A DNA stretch of 19,553 nucleotides from CAZTLI01 sp964614375. GTDB lineage: Bacteria > Chloroflexota > Anaerolineae > Aggregatilineales > Phototrophicaceae. The notes under the pieces are model-generated. The model searched no databases. It saw only the letters and a program-made list of their open reading frames with translations, and had not been told where the DNA came from. The position numbers and the translations under genes were made by a program. Positions 6,650 to 14,442 of this stretch are shown here, piece by piece (position 1 is the stretch's first letter; every line of letters starts with the position of its first letter). Location: assembly GCA_964614375.1 (NCBI GenBank), contig CAZTLI010000045.1, positions 1 through 19,553 of the forward strand, in the 5' to 3' direction.

Positions 6650-8071
6650 TTGCGTAATCATCGACTGGAAACACTGAATCTATCCCGACTGGATATGATG
6701 GTCGGGTTGGCTGTCATCGTCATTATCATCGCGATAGGCATGACTGTCCTCGTGGGTGATGCGGTGGGTGTGCAGATTGTGGCTGCATCGCCTGTAGACG
6801 AAGGGCGCAGCGGGCAGTCGATTCGCATCACATTCAGCGAACCGATGGACGCGCAAACTGTCCAAAGTCGCCTGATGATTGACCCGCCTATAGACGGCAC
6901 GTTTCGTTGGAGTGACGTGACGATGAATTTTCGTCCGGCACAGGCATTTACACCCGGCGCGACCTATACCGTTCGTTTGGGGGCGGGCGCACAAAGTGAT
7001 ACTGGACGCGAACTGCTGAGTGATTATCAGTTCCGCTTTACCGTGCGGCAGCCGCGGGTGGCCTTTCTCGCCCCGGCGACGGGTAGCACACCCCTCAATA
7101 TCTGGATAGCAGAGGTCGATAATCCCGTCAGCGCGCGGCAAGTGACGTTCAGCTTAGTCGGCATATTCGATTTTTCGGTCAGTCCCGATGGCAGCACTAT
7201 CGCGTTTTCAGAGCGTGACCGCCAGACCCAGAGCGCCGATATTTACCTGCTGAACCTGGAAACCAACGAGACTCGCAAAGTCACCAACTGTATCGACAGC
7301 GATTGCACCACCCCCATCTGGCGACCCGATGGCAATGTCATCGCTTACGAACGGGTCGAGTACAACAGTCCGCTGCTGAGTGTCGGCGTTAGTCCGTCGC
7401 GCATCTGGTTACTGGATTTGAGCACATCGCCGCCATCGACACAGCCCCTGTTCACCGAAACGCAGTTGTTGGGGTATGGGGCGCGCTGGTCAGGCGACGG
7501 CACACATATCGCCCTTTATGAAAGCAGCGCGCCGGGAATCGCCATTTATGACTTTACGGACGAGTCCATCGATCTTGTGCCGAGCAATCAGGGCAATACG
7601 GGCGACCTGTCGCCGGATGGACGCTATCTGGTGTTCCCCGATTTGCTTCTGGACGGCGGTGGCGCGCGGTCTTATTTGCGGATTGCGGATTTAGAGGCGC
7701 AGGAAATTGAGGTGTTGACCGCGCCGGAAGACTTCATAGACGATGATATGCCGCTGTTCAGTCCCGATGGACGCTCACTGGTCATCGCCCGCCGCTATAT
7801 TGATGACCGCTTCACACGCGGACGCCAAATCTATCTGATGGATATGGAAACGCGCGAAGTGACACCATTGGTCGTGGACGAACGTTATGCCAACGGCTTT
7901 TTCTCGTGGTCGCCCACAGGTCGCCAGCTCTTGATTCAACGCTTCCCTGAACTGGATGCCAGTGGTCAGCCCAGCAGCGATGCCAGTGTCGAAATCTGGG
8001 TGTATAACCTCGATTCGCGCCTGCTGGTGCAGGTGGCGGTTAATGCCTTTCATCCACGTTGGGCGCCATAG
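6650..8071 (+). CDS. Membrane-anchored Big_5 plus TolB/PD40-like beta-propeller protein
   Basis: The 473-residue protein starts with a short cytoplasmic N-terminus and one membrane helix (about 17-37, GLAVIVIIIAIGMTVLV). An SbsA/Big_5 Ig-like domain follows (about 43-133, with RITFSEPMDAQTV and TPGATYTVRL). The rest is a six-blade WD40-like/PD40 propeller with repeats such as SPDGSTIAF, RPDGNVIAY, SGDGTHIAL, SPDGRYLVF, SPDGRSLVI and SPTGRQLLI. It should face outside the cytoplasmic membrane and bind a protein or ligand; no enzyme motif is visible. It starts at TTG 6650, with a GAGG about ten bases upstream. ATG 6695 and 6698 are alternatives that would trim the N-terminal tail. It lies 59 bases after the TIGR03943 gene and eight bases before the thioredoxin gene. 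Confidence 0.85.
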   Translation: MRNHRLETLNLSRLDMMVGLAVIVIIIAIGMTVLVGDAVGVQIVAASPVDEGRSGQSIRITFSEPMDAQTVQSRLMIDPPIDGTFRWSDVTMNFRPAQAFTPGATYTVRLGAGAQSDTGRELLSDYQFRFTVRQPRVAFLAPATGSTPLNIWIAEVDNPVSARQVTFSLVGIFDFSVSPDGSTIAFSERDRQTQSADIYLLNLETNETRKVTNCIDSDCTTPIWRPDGNVIAYERVEYNSPLLSVGVSPSRIWLLDLSTSPPSTQPLFTETQLLGYGARWSGDGTHIALYESSAPGIAIYDFTDESIDLVPSNQGNTGDLSPDGRYLVFPDLLLDGGGARSYLRIADLEAQEIEVLTAPEDFIDDDMPLFSPDGRSLVIARRYIDDRFTRGRQIYLMDMETREVTPLVVDERYANGFFSWSPTGRQLLIQRFPELDASGQPSSDASVEIWVYNLDSRLLVQVAVNAFHPRWAP

Positions 8072-8079
8072 GGATACCG

Positions 8080-8679
8080 ATGTCTGACCAATCCCCAGAC
8101 ACCCGTCGCTCACCTGCGCTGTATCTCATCCTGTTTATGATGGTGACAGGTATTGGCCTTGCTGTGGCGATGATCGCGTCGGATTCAGGTGCGGCGCAGT
8201 TGGAACAAGCCCCTGCCAGCGTCATGTCGTCATTGATGAACACTTTCGCGCCCGACTTTGAACGCGACCTGTTGACAGGCGAAACCGTGCGCCTATCACA
8301 TTATCGCGGGCGGATAGTATTTCTGAATTTCTGGGCGACGTGGTGTCCACCCTGCCGCGCCGAAATGCCCGCTATACAGACCTTTCTCGATGAGCAGCGC
8401 GGTCAGGACAGCCCCATCGTGTTGGCGGTCAACAATGCCGAAGCGCCGGATTTGATTAGGGGCTTTTACGCTGAAATCGGCGTCCGCACTATTCCGACGA
8501 TTCTCGACCCCACGGGCGAACTGAATGAGACATATGGCGTCGTCAATATGCCCGTGACCTACGTCCTCGATAGAACTGGAGTCATCCGCGCCGTCAAAAT
8601 TGGCGAAATGACGCTCGAAGCCATGACTGCCTATGTCGAAGCCATCAACCAGCTTGAGGCCGGGGATGATTCGTCATAA
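8080..8679 (+). CDS. TlpA/ResA-like membrane-anchored thioredoxin
   Basis: An extracytoplasmic thiol-disulfide oxidoreductase of 199 residues. An N-terminal membrane anchor (about 13-32) precedes a redoxin domain with the active site WCPPC (Cys89 and Cys92), the upstream FLNFWAT strand and the cis-proline motif NMPVTYVLD (Pro158). The family reduces disulfides of exported proteins, for example during cytochrome c assembly or in metal handling. ATG 8080 has AGGGA six bases upstream and is preferred. An in-frame TTG at 8059 would overlap the propeller gene. The eight-base gap shows co-transcription with that gene. No cytochrome genes are nearby, so its client may be the cysteine-containing permease or its TIGR03943 partner; that link is inference. 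Confidence 0.9.
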   Translation: MSDQSPDTRRSPALYLILFMMVTGIGLAVAMIASDSGAAQLEQAPASVMSSLMNTFAPDFERDLLTGETVRLSHYRGRIVFLNFWATWCPPCRAEMPAIQTFLDEQRGQDSPIVLAVNNAEAPDLIRGFYAEIGVRTIPTILDPTGELNETYGVVNMPVTYVLDRTGVIRAVKIGEMTLEAMTAYVEAINQLEAGDDSS

Positions 8680-8741
8680 CATGGCACGGATGAACCCATC
8701 ACCAATTGCGTCCTCCGCGCCGCTGTGGTTCAAACTTTCTT

Positions 8742-9848
8742 CTACTCAATCAGAAATTTGCCACTCTGATAGAACAGCTCACCATCAACACGGATTTCGC
8801 CGCCGTCGCGCATATCATGCACCATGTCCCAATGGATTTTGCTGGGATTTTTGCCCTCGTTCGGCGCGGCGCTCTGCCCAACAGCCATGTGAATCGTGCC
8901 GCCGATTTTTTCATCCAGCAGCACCGACCCGGTTACGGATTGGATGAAGTCGTTTGTGCCGATGGCGAATTCGCCCAAGCGCCGCGCGTTAGCATCCATA
9001 GCCAGTTGCAGCAGCAGATAATCCTCGCCCACATCCGCCGATGCCTCGACCACCACGCCATCCTTGAACACAAAACGCACGTTATCGACCCGTTTGCCGC
9101 CATTGTGGGCTGGATAATTGAAATTGACCATGCCATTAACCGATTCTTCGATGGGGCACGTCAAAATTTCGCCATCGGGGAAGTTGGCATTACCGCTGGC
9201 ACTGTACCAGTTGCGTCCGGTGAAATCAAACGACAGGTCAATCCCCGGCCCGCGCACCTCGACCTGCGACTTGCCCGCCAGCCAGGTGGTGATGCGTTCC
9301 TGCCGTTCCGCCATATTGAACCAGTACGCCGCAGGCTCATCCAGATGCAGCGCGCTGGCTTCGTAGATAAAGCGTTGATAGGCATAAAAGCCCATGTTGG
9401 CCTGCTGTGCCCGCGCGATGGTAGGCCATGCCGCCAGACACCAGCGCATTTCTTGGCTGCCAAAGCGTCGGAAGAATTCAGCCTGTATCACCTGACTGGC
9501 TTTTGCCGCTTGCGCCATGCGTGTCGCCGGGACGGTGATGGTGCTGTTGGTGTGGGCGGGCGCGTCGATATTGAAGACGACATCGGCCTTCTCATAAACA
9601 TATTTCGCCATCGGATTGACAAATTCCAATTGTTCGTCCGTGGCATGTTCCAGAAAATATTCGTTCCACACCGGTAAATTGGTCACGACATGCGGATAAC
9701 CACCGCGTTCCAGCACCGCCGCCGCCAGCGCCTCCAGCATCGGAATCGCTTCTGGCGTTGATTGAATCACCACATAATTCCCTTTTTCAATCGGCACGCT
9801 GTAAGTTGTCAATAAATTCGCCAGTTTAGGCGCAAAATCATGTAACAT
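8742..9848 (-). CDS. M29 family aminopeptidase (AmpS/AmpT-like) with altered active site
   Basis: A 368-residue cytoplasmic metallo-aminopeptidase that removes N-terminal residues from peptides. The expected metal ligands are visible: Glu227 in GEILTCP, Glu293 in RLGEFAIG, His320 in GGTIHMAVG, and His339 and Asp341 in SKIHWDM. The conserved tyrosine that normally lies seven residues after the first of these histidines is absent. The segment reads GQSAAPNEGKN, with Ala327 at the Tyr position (codon 8868-8870). The start ATG 9848 has GAGGAAAG in good position. It stands alone, convergent with the thioredoxin gene and divergent from the kinase. The family call is firm; whether it is active is open. 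Confidence 0.92.
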   Translation of the reverse strand: MLHDFAPKLANLLTTYSVPIEKGNYVVIQSTPEAIPMLEALAAAVLERGGYPHVVTNLPVWNEYFLEHATDEQLEFVNPMAKYVYEKADVVFNIDAPAHTNSTITVPATRMAQAAKASQVIQAEFFRRFGSQEMRWCLAAWPTIARAQQANMGFYAYQRFIYEASALHLDEPAAYWFNMAERQERITTWLAGKSQVEVRGPGIDLSFDFTGRNWYSASGNANFPDGEILTCPIEESVNGMVNFNYPAHNGGKRVDNVRFVFKDGVVVEASADVGEDYLLLQLAMDANARRLGEFAIGTNDFIQSVTGSVLLDEKIGGTIHMAVGQSAAPNEGKNPSKIHWDMVHDMRDGGEIRVDGELFYQSGKFLIE

Positions 9849-10216
9849 CGGTCTTTCCTCTCGTCACTATACAATACAAATAACATCCGTCCCACGCAGG
9901 TGGCACAACGACAAATTTAACTATTATTCACCGTTCAAATTAATTTAAACACTAGGGTGATTGTACAGGCGATTGTCCATTTCGTCAAGCAGATTGGGCG
10001 TGATGCGCGCATTTCAGTTCGCCAATATAGCGATGCGTAAAAGCGGGGATCGGGCTGTGCGGCATCTCCTATTCCCCTTTGCGATCCGGGTATCGTCCCC
10101 GCCATTGCGTTGACTCTTTTCGCAGCGACCACTATGCCAGACGTTTGCCGAATCGGACGAACTGTGCCATATTCTAGGCGCGTGGGGTTTCGTCGGGGGA
10201 AGACGCGGCGACGACT
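9849..10216. other. Divergent intergenic region between aminopeptidase and kinase
   Basis: It holds no convincing gene. A 65-codon minus-strand frame (9935-10132) has no recognisable domain, and I judge it to be chance. On the minus strand TATAGT (9866-9871) lies 17 bases before the aminopeptidase start. The palindrome AAATTAATTT is at 9937-9946 in a short AT-rich block. Towards the kinase there are TTGACT (10110-10115) and TATGCC (10133-10138), 17 bases apart, and TATTCT at 10170-10175. Any of these may serve as promoter elements, but none is strong. Confidence 0.45.
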
Positions 10217-12493
10217 ATGAGTTCAATCGACCTGACCGGACAAACATTAGGGCAATATGTCATCCATGAGCGTCTCGGTGGCGGCGCGATGGGTGTGGTT
10301 TATCGCGCCAATCAACCCGCCCTCAAGCGCGACGTGGCGATTAAAGTGCTGTCTGAAAATCTCGCTGCTGAATCCGGTTATATGGAGCGCTTCACGCGCG
10401 AGGCCGAAACTGCCGCCGCCCTCGAACATCCCAACATCGTCCCCATTCACGATTATGGTTCACAGCGCGGCACCAGTTATGTCGTCATGCGCCTGCTGCC
10501 CGGTGGTTCGCTCAAGCAGCGGCTCGAATTCCGCCTGCAAGAAGGCAAACTGCCGTCGTTGGGCGAAGTCAGCGAAATTCTAATCACCATCGCCAAAGCC
10601 CTCGACCATGCCCATCATCGGGGCGTCATCCATCGTGACATCAAACCGAGCAATATCATCTTCGACGACGAAGGCAATCCCTACGTCACCGATTTCGGTA
10701 TCGCCAAGCTCATCCAGCAAACCACCAGCACACTGACGGGTTCGATGGTCGTGGGTACGCCCGCCTATATGTCACCAGAACAGTGTACGGGCAGCGAATT
10801 AACCGCCGCGTCTGACCAGTATGCGCTGGGTGTGGTGGCGTATGTCATGCTGACAGGTCATGCGCCATTTATTGGCGATTCGCCATTGGCTGTGATGCAA
10901 ATGCACGTCCATAATCGCGTGCCGTCGATTACCGAAGAATATCCCGACATCCCGTCTGCCGTTGAAGAGATTATCCAGCGGGTGCTGTCGAAAGCGCCTA
11001 AAGACCGTTATCCCAGCGCCAGCGCCTTTGCCGAAGCCTTCGCCGCTGCGGTACGGGCTGCCGAAGGTGAAAAAACGGGCTTTGCGACCTTTGCCCTAAA
11101 ACCTGTGCCCGCGCCTGCATCGGGCTTTTCGTCATCGACAGCGCTGCGTGCCCAACTCGAACGGGAACTGCCCTATGTTCAGTCCCGCGCGTTCTGGTTC
11201 ATGATTGTCTTGATTGTGCTTCTGGTGGCGGTCATTGCGCTGTTGATAGGTCGGAATCCCGCATCGGATGGACAAGCCGTCGCCGCAGTTACCGAAGCCA
11301 TCACCGCAGAACCTTCGAGCACACCGATACCGACTGAAACGGCAAGCGTCGCCGCAACGCACACACGGATACCGACCCAACCGCCGATTGCTGGCGCGCC
11401 GCCACCCACCCAACCGAATGGACAACAACCGCCACCAAACGGCGACGGGCGTCCACCACAAAACCGCCTCTGTCCGGGCGATGTCCTGCTTCGCAGCCAA
11501 CCCTTCACGCTGAATGTGTGGCGCAGCCCGCAAGATTCGGTCTTTCCTATCGGCACGATACCCGCCAACAACACCTTTCGTATTCTGTTCATTTCCGGCA
11601 ACGGACAGTGGTTGCAGGTTGAGTTTGAAGCGTTGCGCGGGTGGGTACATCTCTTTCCGATGGAACTGGATTGTGTGATACCCACCTCGCCGCCGCCCGA
11701 CATAGATCGCGATGGTGTGCCCGATGACGCCGACCAGTGCCCGACAACCGATGGTGGTGAAAACGCCGTCGCAGGCTGCCCCGATACCGATGCCGATGGT
11801 GTGCCCGATAACAACGACCAGTGCATCACCACACCCGGTCTGGATGTCTTCCGGGGCTGTCCTGACACGGATGAGGACGGCGTTCAAGACAGCATCGACC
11901 AGTGCCCCAGCAGTCCCGGCATGGATGTGTTTGGCGGCTGCCCGGATACCGATAGCGACGGTGTGCCCGATAACAACGACCAGTGTCCCAATACCGCGGG
12001 TGTCGATGCCTTGCGCGGCTGTCCTGAACCGACGCTTGAGACCAGCACCGTCTGCATTGGCCTCGTGAATGAATACTGCTTCGACCTATTGGCTGATGAC
12101 GACGGCGATGGCGTCGATAATGCGCCGGATGACTGCCCATTTGACAGCGGCAACCCGGATATTGGCGGCTGCCCCGATACGCCTGATAATTTCTGTTATG
12201 AGGAGCCAACCGCAGACGGTCAGCTCTATTTCGTGTGTCTGAGCATGAACGGGGACATTGACGAAGATGCGTTCATCAATTATCAAGACGGCTGCCCCTT
12301 TGACGCAGGTTTTGCTGAATTTGGTGGCTGCCCGACTGAAATCGATGTTTGCCACATCATCGCAGACGGCGAAGTCTGCTTACCTGCGGGCGAAGATGCA
12401 GACGACGATGGCATTATCAACAGCTTCGACCTTTGCCCTATCGAACCGGGACAGGTTGATTTTGATGGGTGTGCAGAAGACTTTTTTGATTAA
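10217..12493 (+). CDS. Transmembrane PknB-type Ser/Thr kinase with SH3b and TSP3 repeats
   Basis: The 758-residue kinase has a complete Hanks core: glycine loop RLGGGAMG (19-26), VAIK (Lys43), catalytic HRDIKPSN (Asp141), DFG (Asp159) and GTPAYMSPEQ with an activation-loop Thr-rich segment before it. One membrane helix (about 327-345) is followed by a Pro/Thr linker (about 360-415). An SH3b-like domain comes next (about 419-487). Seven thrombospondin type-3 repeats of the DxDxDGVPDxxDxC kind (about 495-755) end the protein; the first four are regular (spacing 27 residues between units 2, 3 and 4) and the last three are degenerate. The outside part probably binds calcium and cell-wall or other ligands, and signals to the inside kinase. 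ATG 10217 has only a distant GGGGGAAG, but the N-terminus MSSIDLTGQTLGQY is typical. Its 3' end is two bases from the opposing gene. Confidence 0.95.
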   Translation: MSSIDLTGQTLGQYVIHERLGGGAMGVVYRANQPALKRDVAIKVLSENLAAESGYMERFTREAETAAALEHPNIVPIHDYGSQRGTSYVVMRLLPGGSLKQRLEFRLQEGKLPSLGEVSEILITIAKALDHAHHRGVIHRDIKPSNIIFDDEGNPYVTDFGIAKLIQQTTSTLTGSMVVGTPAYMSPEQCTGSELTAASDQYALGVVAYVMLTGHAPFIGDSPLAVMQMHVHNRVPSITEEYPDIPSAVEEIIQRVLSKAPKDRYPSASAFAEAFAAAVRAAEGEKTGFATFALKPVPAPASGFSSSTALRAQLERELPYVQSRAFWFMIVLIVLLVAVIALLIGRNPASDGQAVAAVTEAITAEPSSTPIPTETASVAATHTRIPTQPPIAGAPPPTQPNGQQPPPNGDGRPPQNRLCPGDVLLRSQPFTLNVWRSPQDSVFPIGTIPANNTFRILFISGNGQWLQVEFEALRGWVHLFPMELDCVIPTSPPPDIDRDGVPDDADQCPTTDGGENAVAGCPDTDADGVPDNNDQCITTPGLDVFRGCPDTDEDGVQDSIDQCPSSPGMDVFGGCPDTDSDGVPDNNDQCPNTAGVDALRGCPEPTLETSTVCIGLVNEYCFDLLADDDGDGVDNAPDDCPFDSGNPDIGGCPDTPDNFCYEEPTADGQLYFVCLSMNGDIDEDAFINYQDGCPFDAGFAEFGGCPTEIDVCHIIADGEVCLPAGEDADDDGIINSFDLCPIEPGQVDFDGCAEDFFD
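11798..11985 (+). repeat. Near-identical DNA repeats inside the TSP3 region of the kinase gene
   Basis: The same 26 bases occur at 11798-11823 and 11960-11985, coding for GVPDNNDQC. They lie exactly 162 bases, or two 27-codon repeat units, apart. The repeat between them is more divergent. This suggests recent duplication or gene conversion within the repeat array. Confidence 0.8.
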
Positions 12494-12495
12494 CA

Positions 12496-14016
12496 TCAGG
12501 GTTCAGGCGTTTCAGTAACCTCTTCTTGCGGTGGCAGACGTGGAATCACCGTTTGCAGACTGTCGATACGTTCCACCAGCCAACCCTCGCGTCGTCCTAC
12601 ACGCACGCGCCACCACACAAAACCCTCCGCCTCGACTGGCCCTTGGAGTAAGTCGATATAGGCGCCGCTTTCCAGAAATGCCAGCACATTGGAATTAATC
12701 GACGGGGCATCACGCAGATTCAGGTATTCGTCGTCGGTCATCTGCACCTGTGCTTCCAGGCCGGGATAGAGCATGGGCAGAAAATCAGGCAGCGGAGTCA
12801 TCGTCGCCTCCATGAGCACTTCATAGGGCACAGTAAACGGCGCGGTCACGCCATCATGAAGCCGCGCCCACAGCACATCACTGCCACTGCTAACAGCACT
12901 CGTCCAGACCACCCGCCACGTCAACCGCTCATCAACCCATACCGTGCGTCCGGCGTCAAAATCGCGCGTGCTGGTCTCGACCAATACCAGGCTATCCCTG
13001 TGCGTTGTCAGAAATGTAAAACCATCCGGCGTCATCGTGATGTCGCGACGGTCTGCGTTGGGCAGCGTATGCTCAACCACGCCATCACGCCCGATGACCA
13101 GCCAACTGATGCGTCCCTCGCCATTGATTCCACGCACCAGCACCCGTTCGCCTCCCTGTGCGAAAAAGACATCGCTCAAGCTATAGGTCTCGGTGCTATA
13201 AAACGGAAAGCGTGTGAAGGTCAATGGATTGTAAATCGCCAGTGTATTATATGCCCACTCATTCCGGGCGATGCCATCTTCGAGCGCGGGAAATTCATAA
13301 TCCGGCAAACTGGTCACCACTTCGCCACCGGGATGCAGGGTATCGGCATAGATGCTGCTGTAGGCGACATCTGCGCGGATGATGTTCGTGGTGGTGTCCC
13401 ATGTATAGTTGTGGACGAACATCTGCGCGTTCTCCCGCTGCACGGTGAACGTCACACGCCCCTCGCGATGCTGCTGCACAATCGGAAGCTGCCCGCCGTG
13501 AATCGCCGGGTGTGAGCGGAGCGCCGGGTCGGTATGAGAGAGGGTCATCAGCACATCGCCGCGCACATCCAGCACAATGATTTGCCAGCCTTCCCCACCC
13601 AACCACGTACTAAAGGCCAGCGCCGTATCATCGCCATTGTAGACGAGCGTCGTCGGCGTCAGCGCCAGTTGATCGTAGGCATTCAATGCGCCAATGTGCG
13701 GCATCGGTAAAGCATAGGTCGTGGTGATGCGCCCATTGGTGAGGTCATAGACCACCAGCAGCCGTTCCTGCGCGTCATTGGTGACGACATAGGCCGCCAG
13801 TCCACCACCATGTGAGACCGCGATATCGCCGGGATAACGACCATAACCGTCGGGCAGGGTGATGTGGGCATTGCCGCGCACTGTACCATCCTCATCTATC
13901 CGCAGCATATCGCCGCTGTCGGGGTCATAAAGCCAGACTGACCAGGTTGAATCCTGTGCGTGAGTCATCCACAACACGCTCAGCAGGCCGATGAGGATGA
14001 GGGAAAAGCGTTTCAA
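12496..14016 (-). CDS. Secreted propeller-like protein with C-terminal SH3b domain
   Basis: The 506-residue protein has a signal peptide (1-20, cleavage likely after THA). A long body of beta-strand repeats follows that resembles a degenerate WD40/PD40 propeller (DPDSGDMLRIDEDG, SHGGGLAAYV, GDDTALAFST, MTPDGFTFLTT). The C-terminal bacterial SH3 domain is at about 435-490, with EYLNLRDAPSINSNVL and WWRVRVGRREGWL. A Pro/Glu/Thr tail ends the protein. No catalytic motif is visible; a binding role at the cell surface is likely. The start is TTG 14016, with AGGAC about nine bases before it. Later in-frame starts would destroy the signal peptide. It converges on the kinase gene with two bases between the stop codons. 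Both encode extracytoplasmic SH3b modules, so a shared ligand is possible but unproven. Confidence 0.82.
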   Translation of the reverse strand: MKRFSLILIGLLSVLWMTHAQDSTWSVWLYDPDSGDMLRIDEDGTVRGNAHITLPDGYGRYPGDIAVSHGGGLAAYVVTNDAQERLLVVYDLTNGRITTTYALPMPHIGALNAYDQLALTPTTLVYNGDDTALAFSTWLGGEGWQIIVLDVRGDVLMTLSHTDPALRSHPAIHGGQLPIVQQHREGRVTFTVQRENAQMFVHNYTWDTTTNIIRADVAYSSIYADTLHPGGEVVTSLPDYEFPALEDGIARNEWAYNTLAIYNPLTFTRFPFYSTETYSLSDVFFAQGGERVLVRGINGEGRISWLVIGRDGVVEHTLPNADRRDITMTPDGFTFLTTHRDSLVLVETSTRDFDAGRTVWVDERLTWRVVWTSAVSSGSDVLWARLHDGVTAPFTVPYEVLMEATMTPLPDFLPMLYPGLEAQVQMTDDEYLNLRDAPSINSNVLAFLESGAYIDLLQGPVEAEGFVWWRVRVGRREGWLVERIDSLQTVIPRLPPQEEVTETPEP

Positions 14017-14148
14017 AAGAGGCTGTCCTGTGTAACTGTGACTGCGCGTCTCTATTATGCCGGATTGAGGACGACTTTACCCGACGTTTGTCCGCTGTTC
14101 GGCGCATGGACACCCTGCGGGATAGGTACACTATTCATCACGACCTGA

Positions 14149-14442
14149 AGTATAATCAATAGTAGAGACGACGTAAAAGAGACGGATACAGAAAAAACGA
14201 TTACCCTGCGGGCGGATTGGGTCGAACGATTAGAGAATATGGCGGCGGCACAGGGGCGGTCAGTTGATGACGGGTTAGATACGCTGCTTGAATCGCAGAC
14301 ATCACCCGGCAAACACTCGAATTGGGCAGCGGTACTCGTGAAAACGATGGCGGAGGCAGACATCGAATGGCAGGATGCGCCTGACTTATCTGCCCGAAGC
14401 CGGGAAATTGGTAAGGACGACCTTTACTCCGGCGGGGGGTAG
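14149..14442 (+). pseudogene. Ribbon-helix-helix antitoxin-like reading frame without a start codon
   Basis: From the in-frame TGA at 14146-14148 the frame is open to TAG 14440-14442. It reads EKTITLRADWVERLENMAAA, then QGRSVDDGLDTLLESQ, then NWAAVLVKTMAEADIEW and DLSARSREIGKDDLY. The first part fits a MetJ/Arc/CopG-like strand-helix-helix domain. The rest fits the tail of small antitoxin-like proteins. No ATG, GTG or TTG lies before the domain; the first ATG (14239) would cut the strand and half of the first helix. Either an unusual start (ATT 14200) is used, or a start has mutated (for example ACG 14182). No toxin gene is next to it. The last 19 bases overlap the end of the opposing phosphoesterase gene. 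Confidence 0.5.
14151..14156 (+). promoter_or_regulatory. Consensus -10 hexamer before the antitoxin-like frame
   Basis: A perfect TATAAT, but without a matching -35 or extended TG. It would start transcription near 14163, in front of the start-less frame. This suggests that frame was once, or still is, expressed. Confidence 0.35.

Noticed and set aside
8706..9677. Plus-strand open frame of 323 codons
   Set aside because: It lies wholly opposite the M29 aminopeptidase, whose metal-binding motifs prove the other strand. The translation has no domain-like pattern.
9935..10132. Minus-strand 65-codon frame in the aminopeptidase/kinase gap
   Set aside because: No ribosome site, no known pattern, and it covers the likely promoter zone of two divergent genes.
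11132..11887. Minus-strand open frames opposite the kinase linker and TSP3 region
   Set aside because: They mirror repetitive coding sequence of the kinase gene; the repeats in them only reflect the TSP3 units.
11798..11985. Regular DNA repeats that could suggest a CRISPR-like or satellite array
   Set aside because: Spacing is an exact multiple of codons and the reading frame gives TSP3 units, so it is protein-coding repetition.
12856..13515. Plus-strand open frame of 219 codons
   Set aside because: Opposite the secreted propeller/SH3b protein, which has a signal peptide and a clear SH3b domain.
14055..14138. Minus-strand tail reading HAPNSGQTSGKVVLNPA, like the C-terminus of a zinc-type quinone reductase
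   Set aside because: Only about 20 residues fit and no upstream part of such an enzyme is found. It may be a tiny remnant but cannot be supported.
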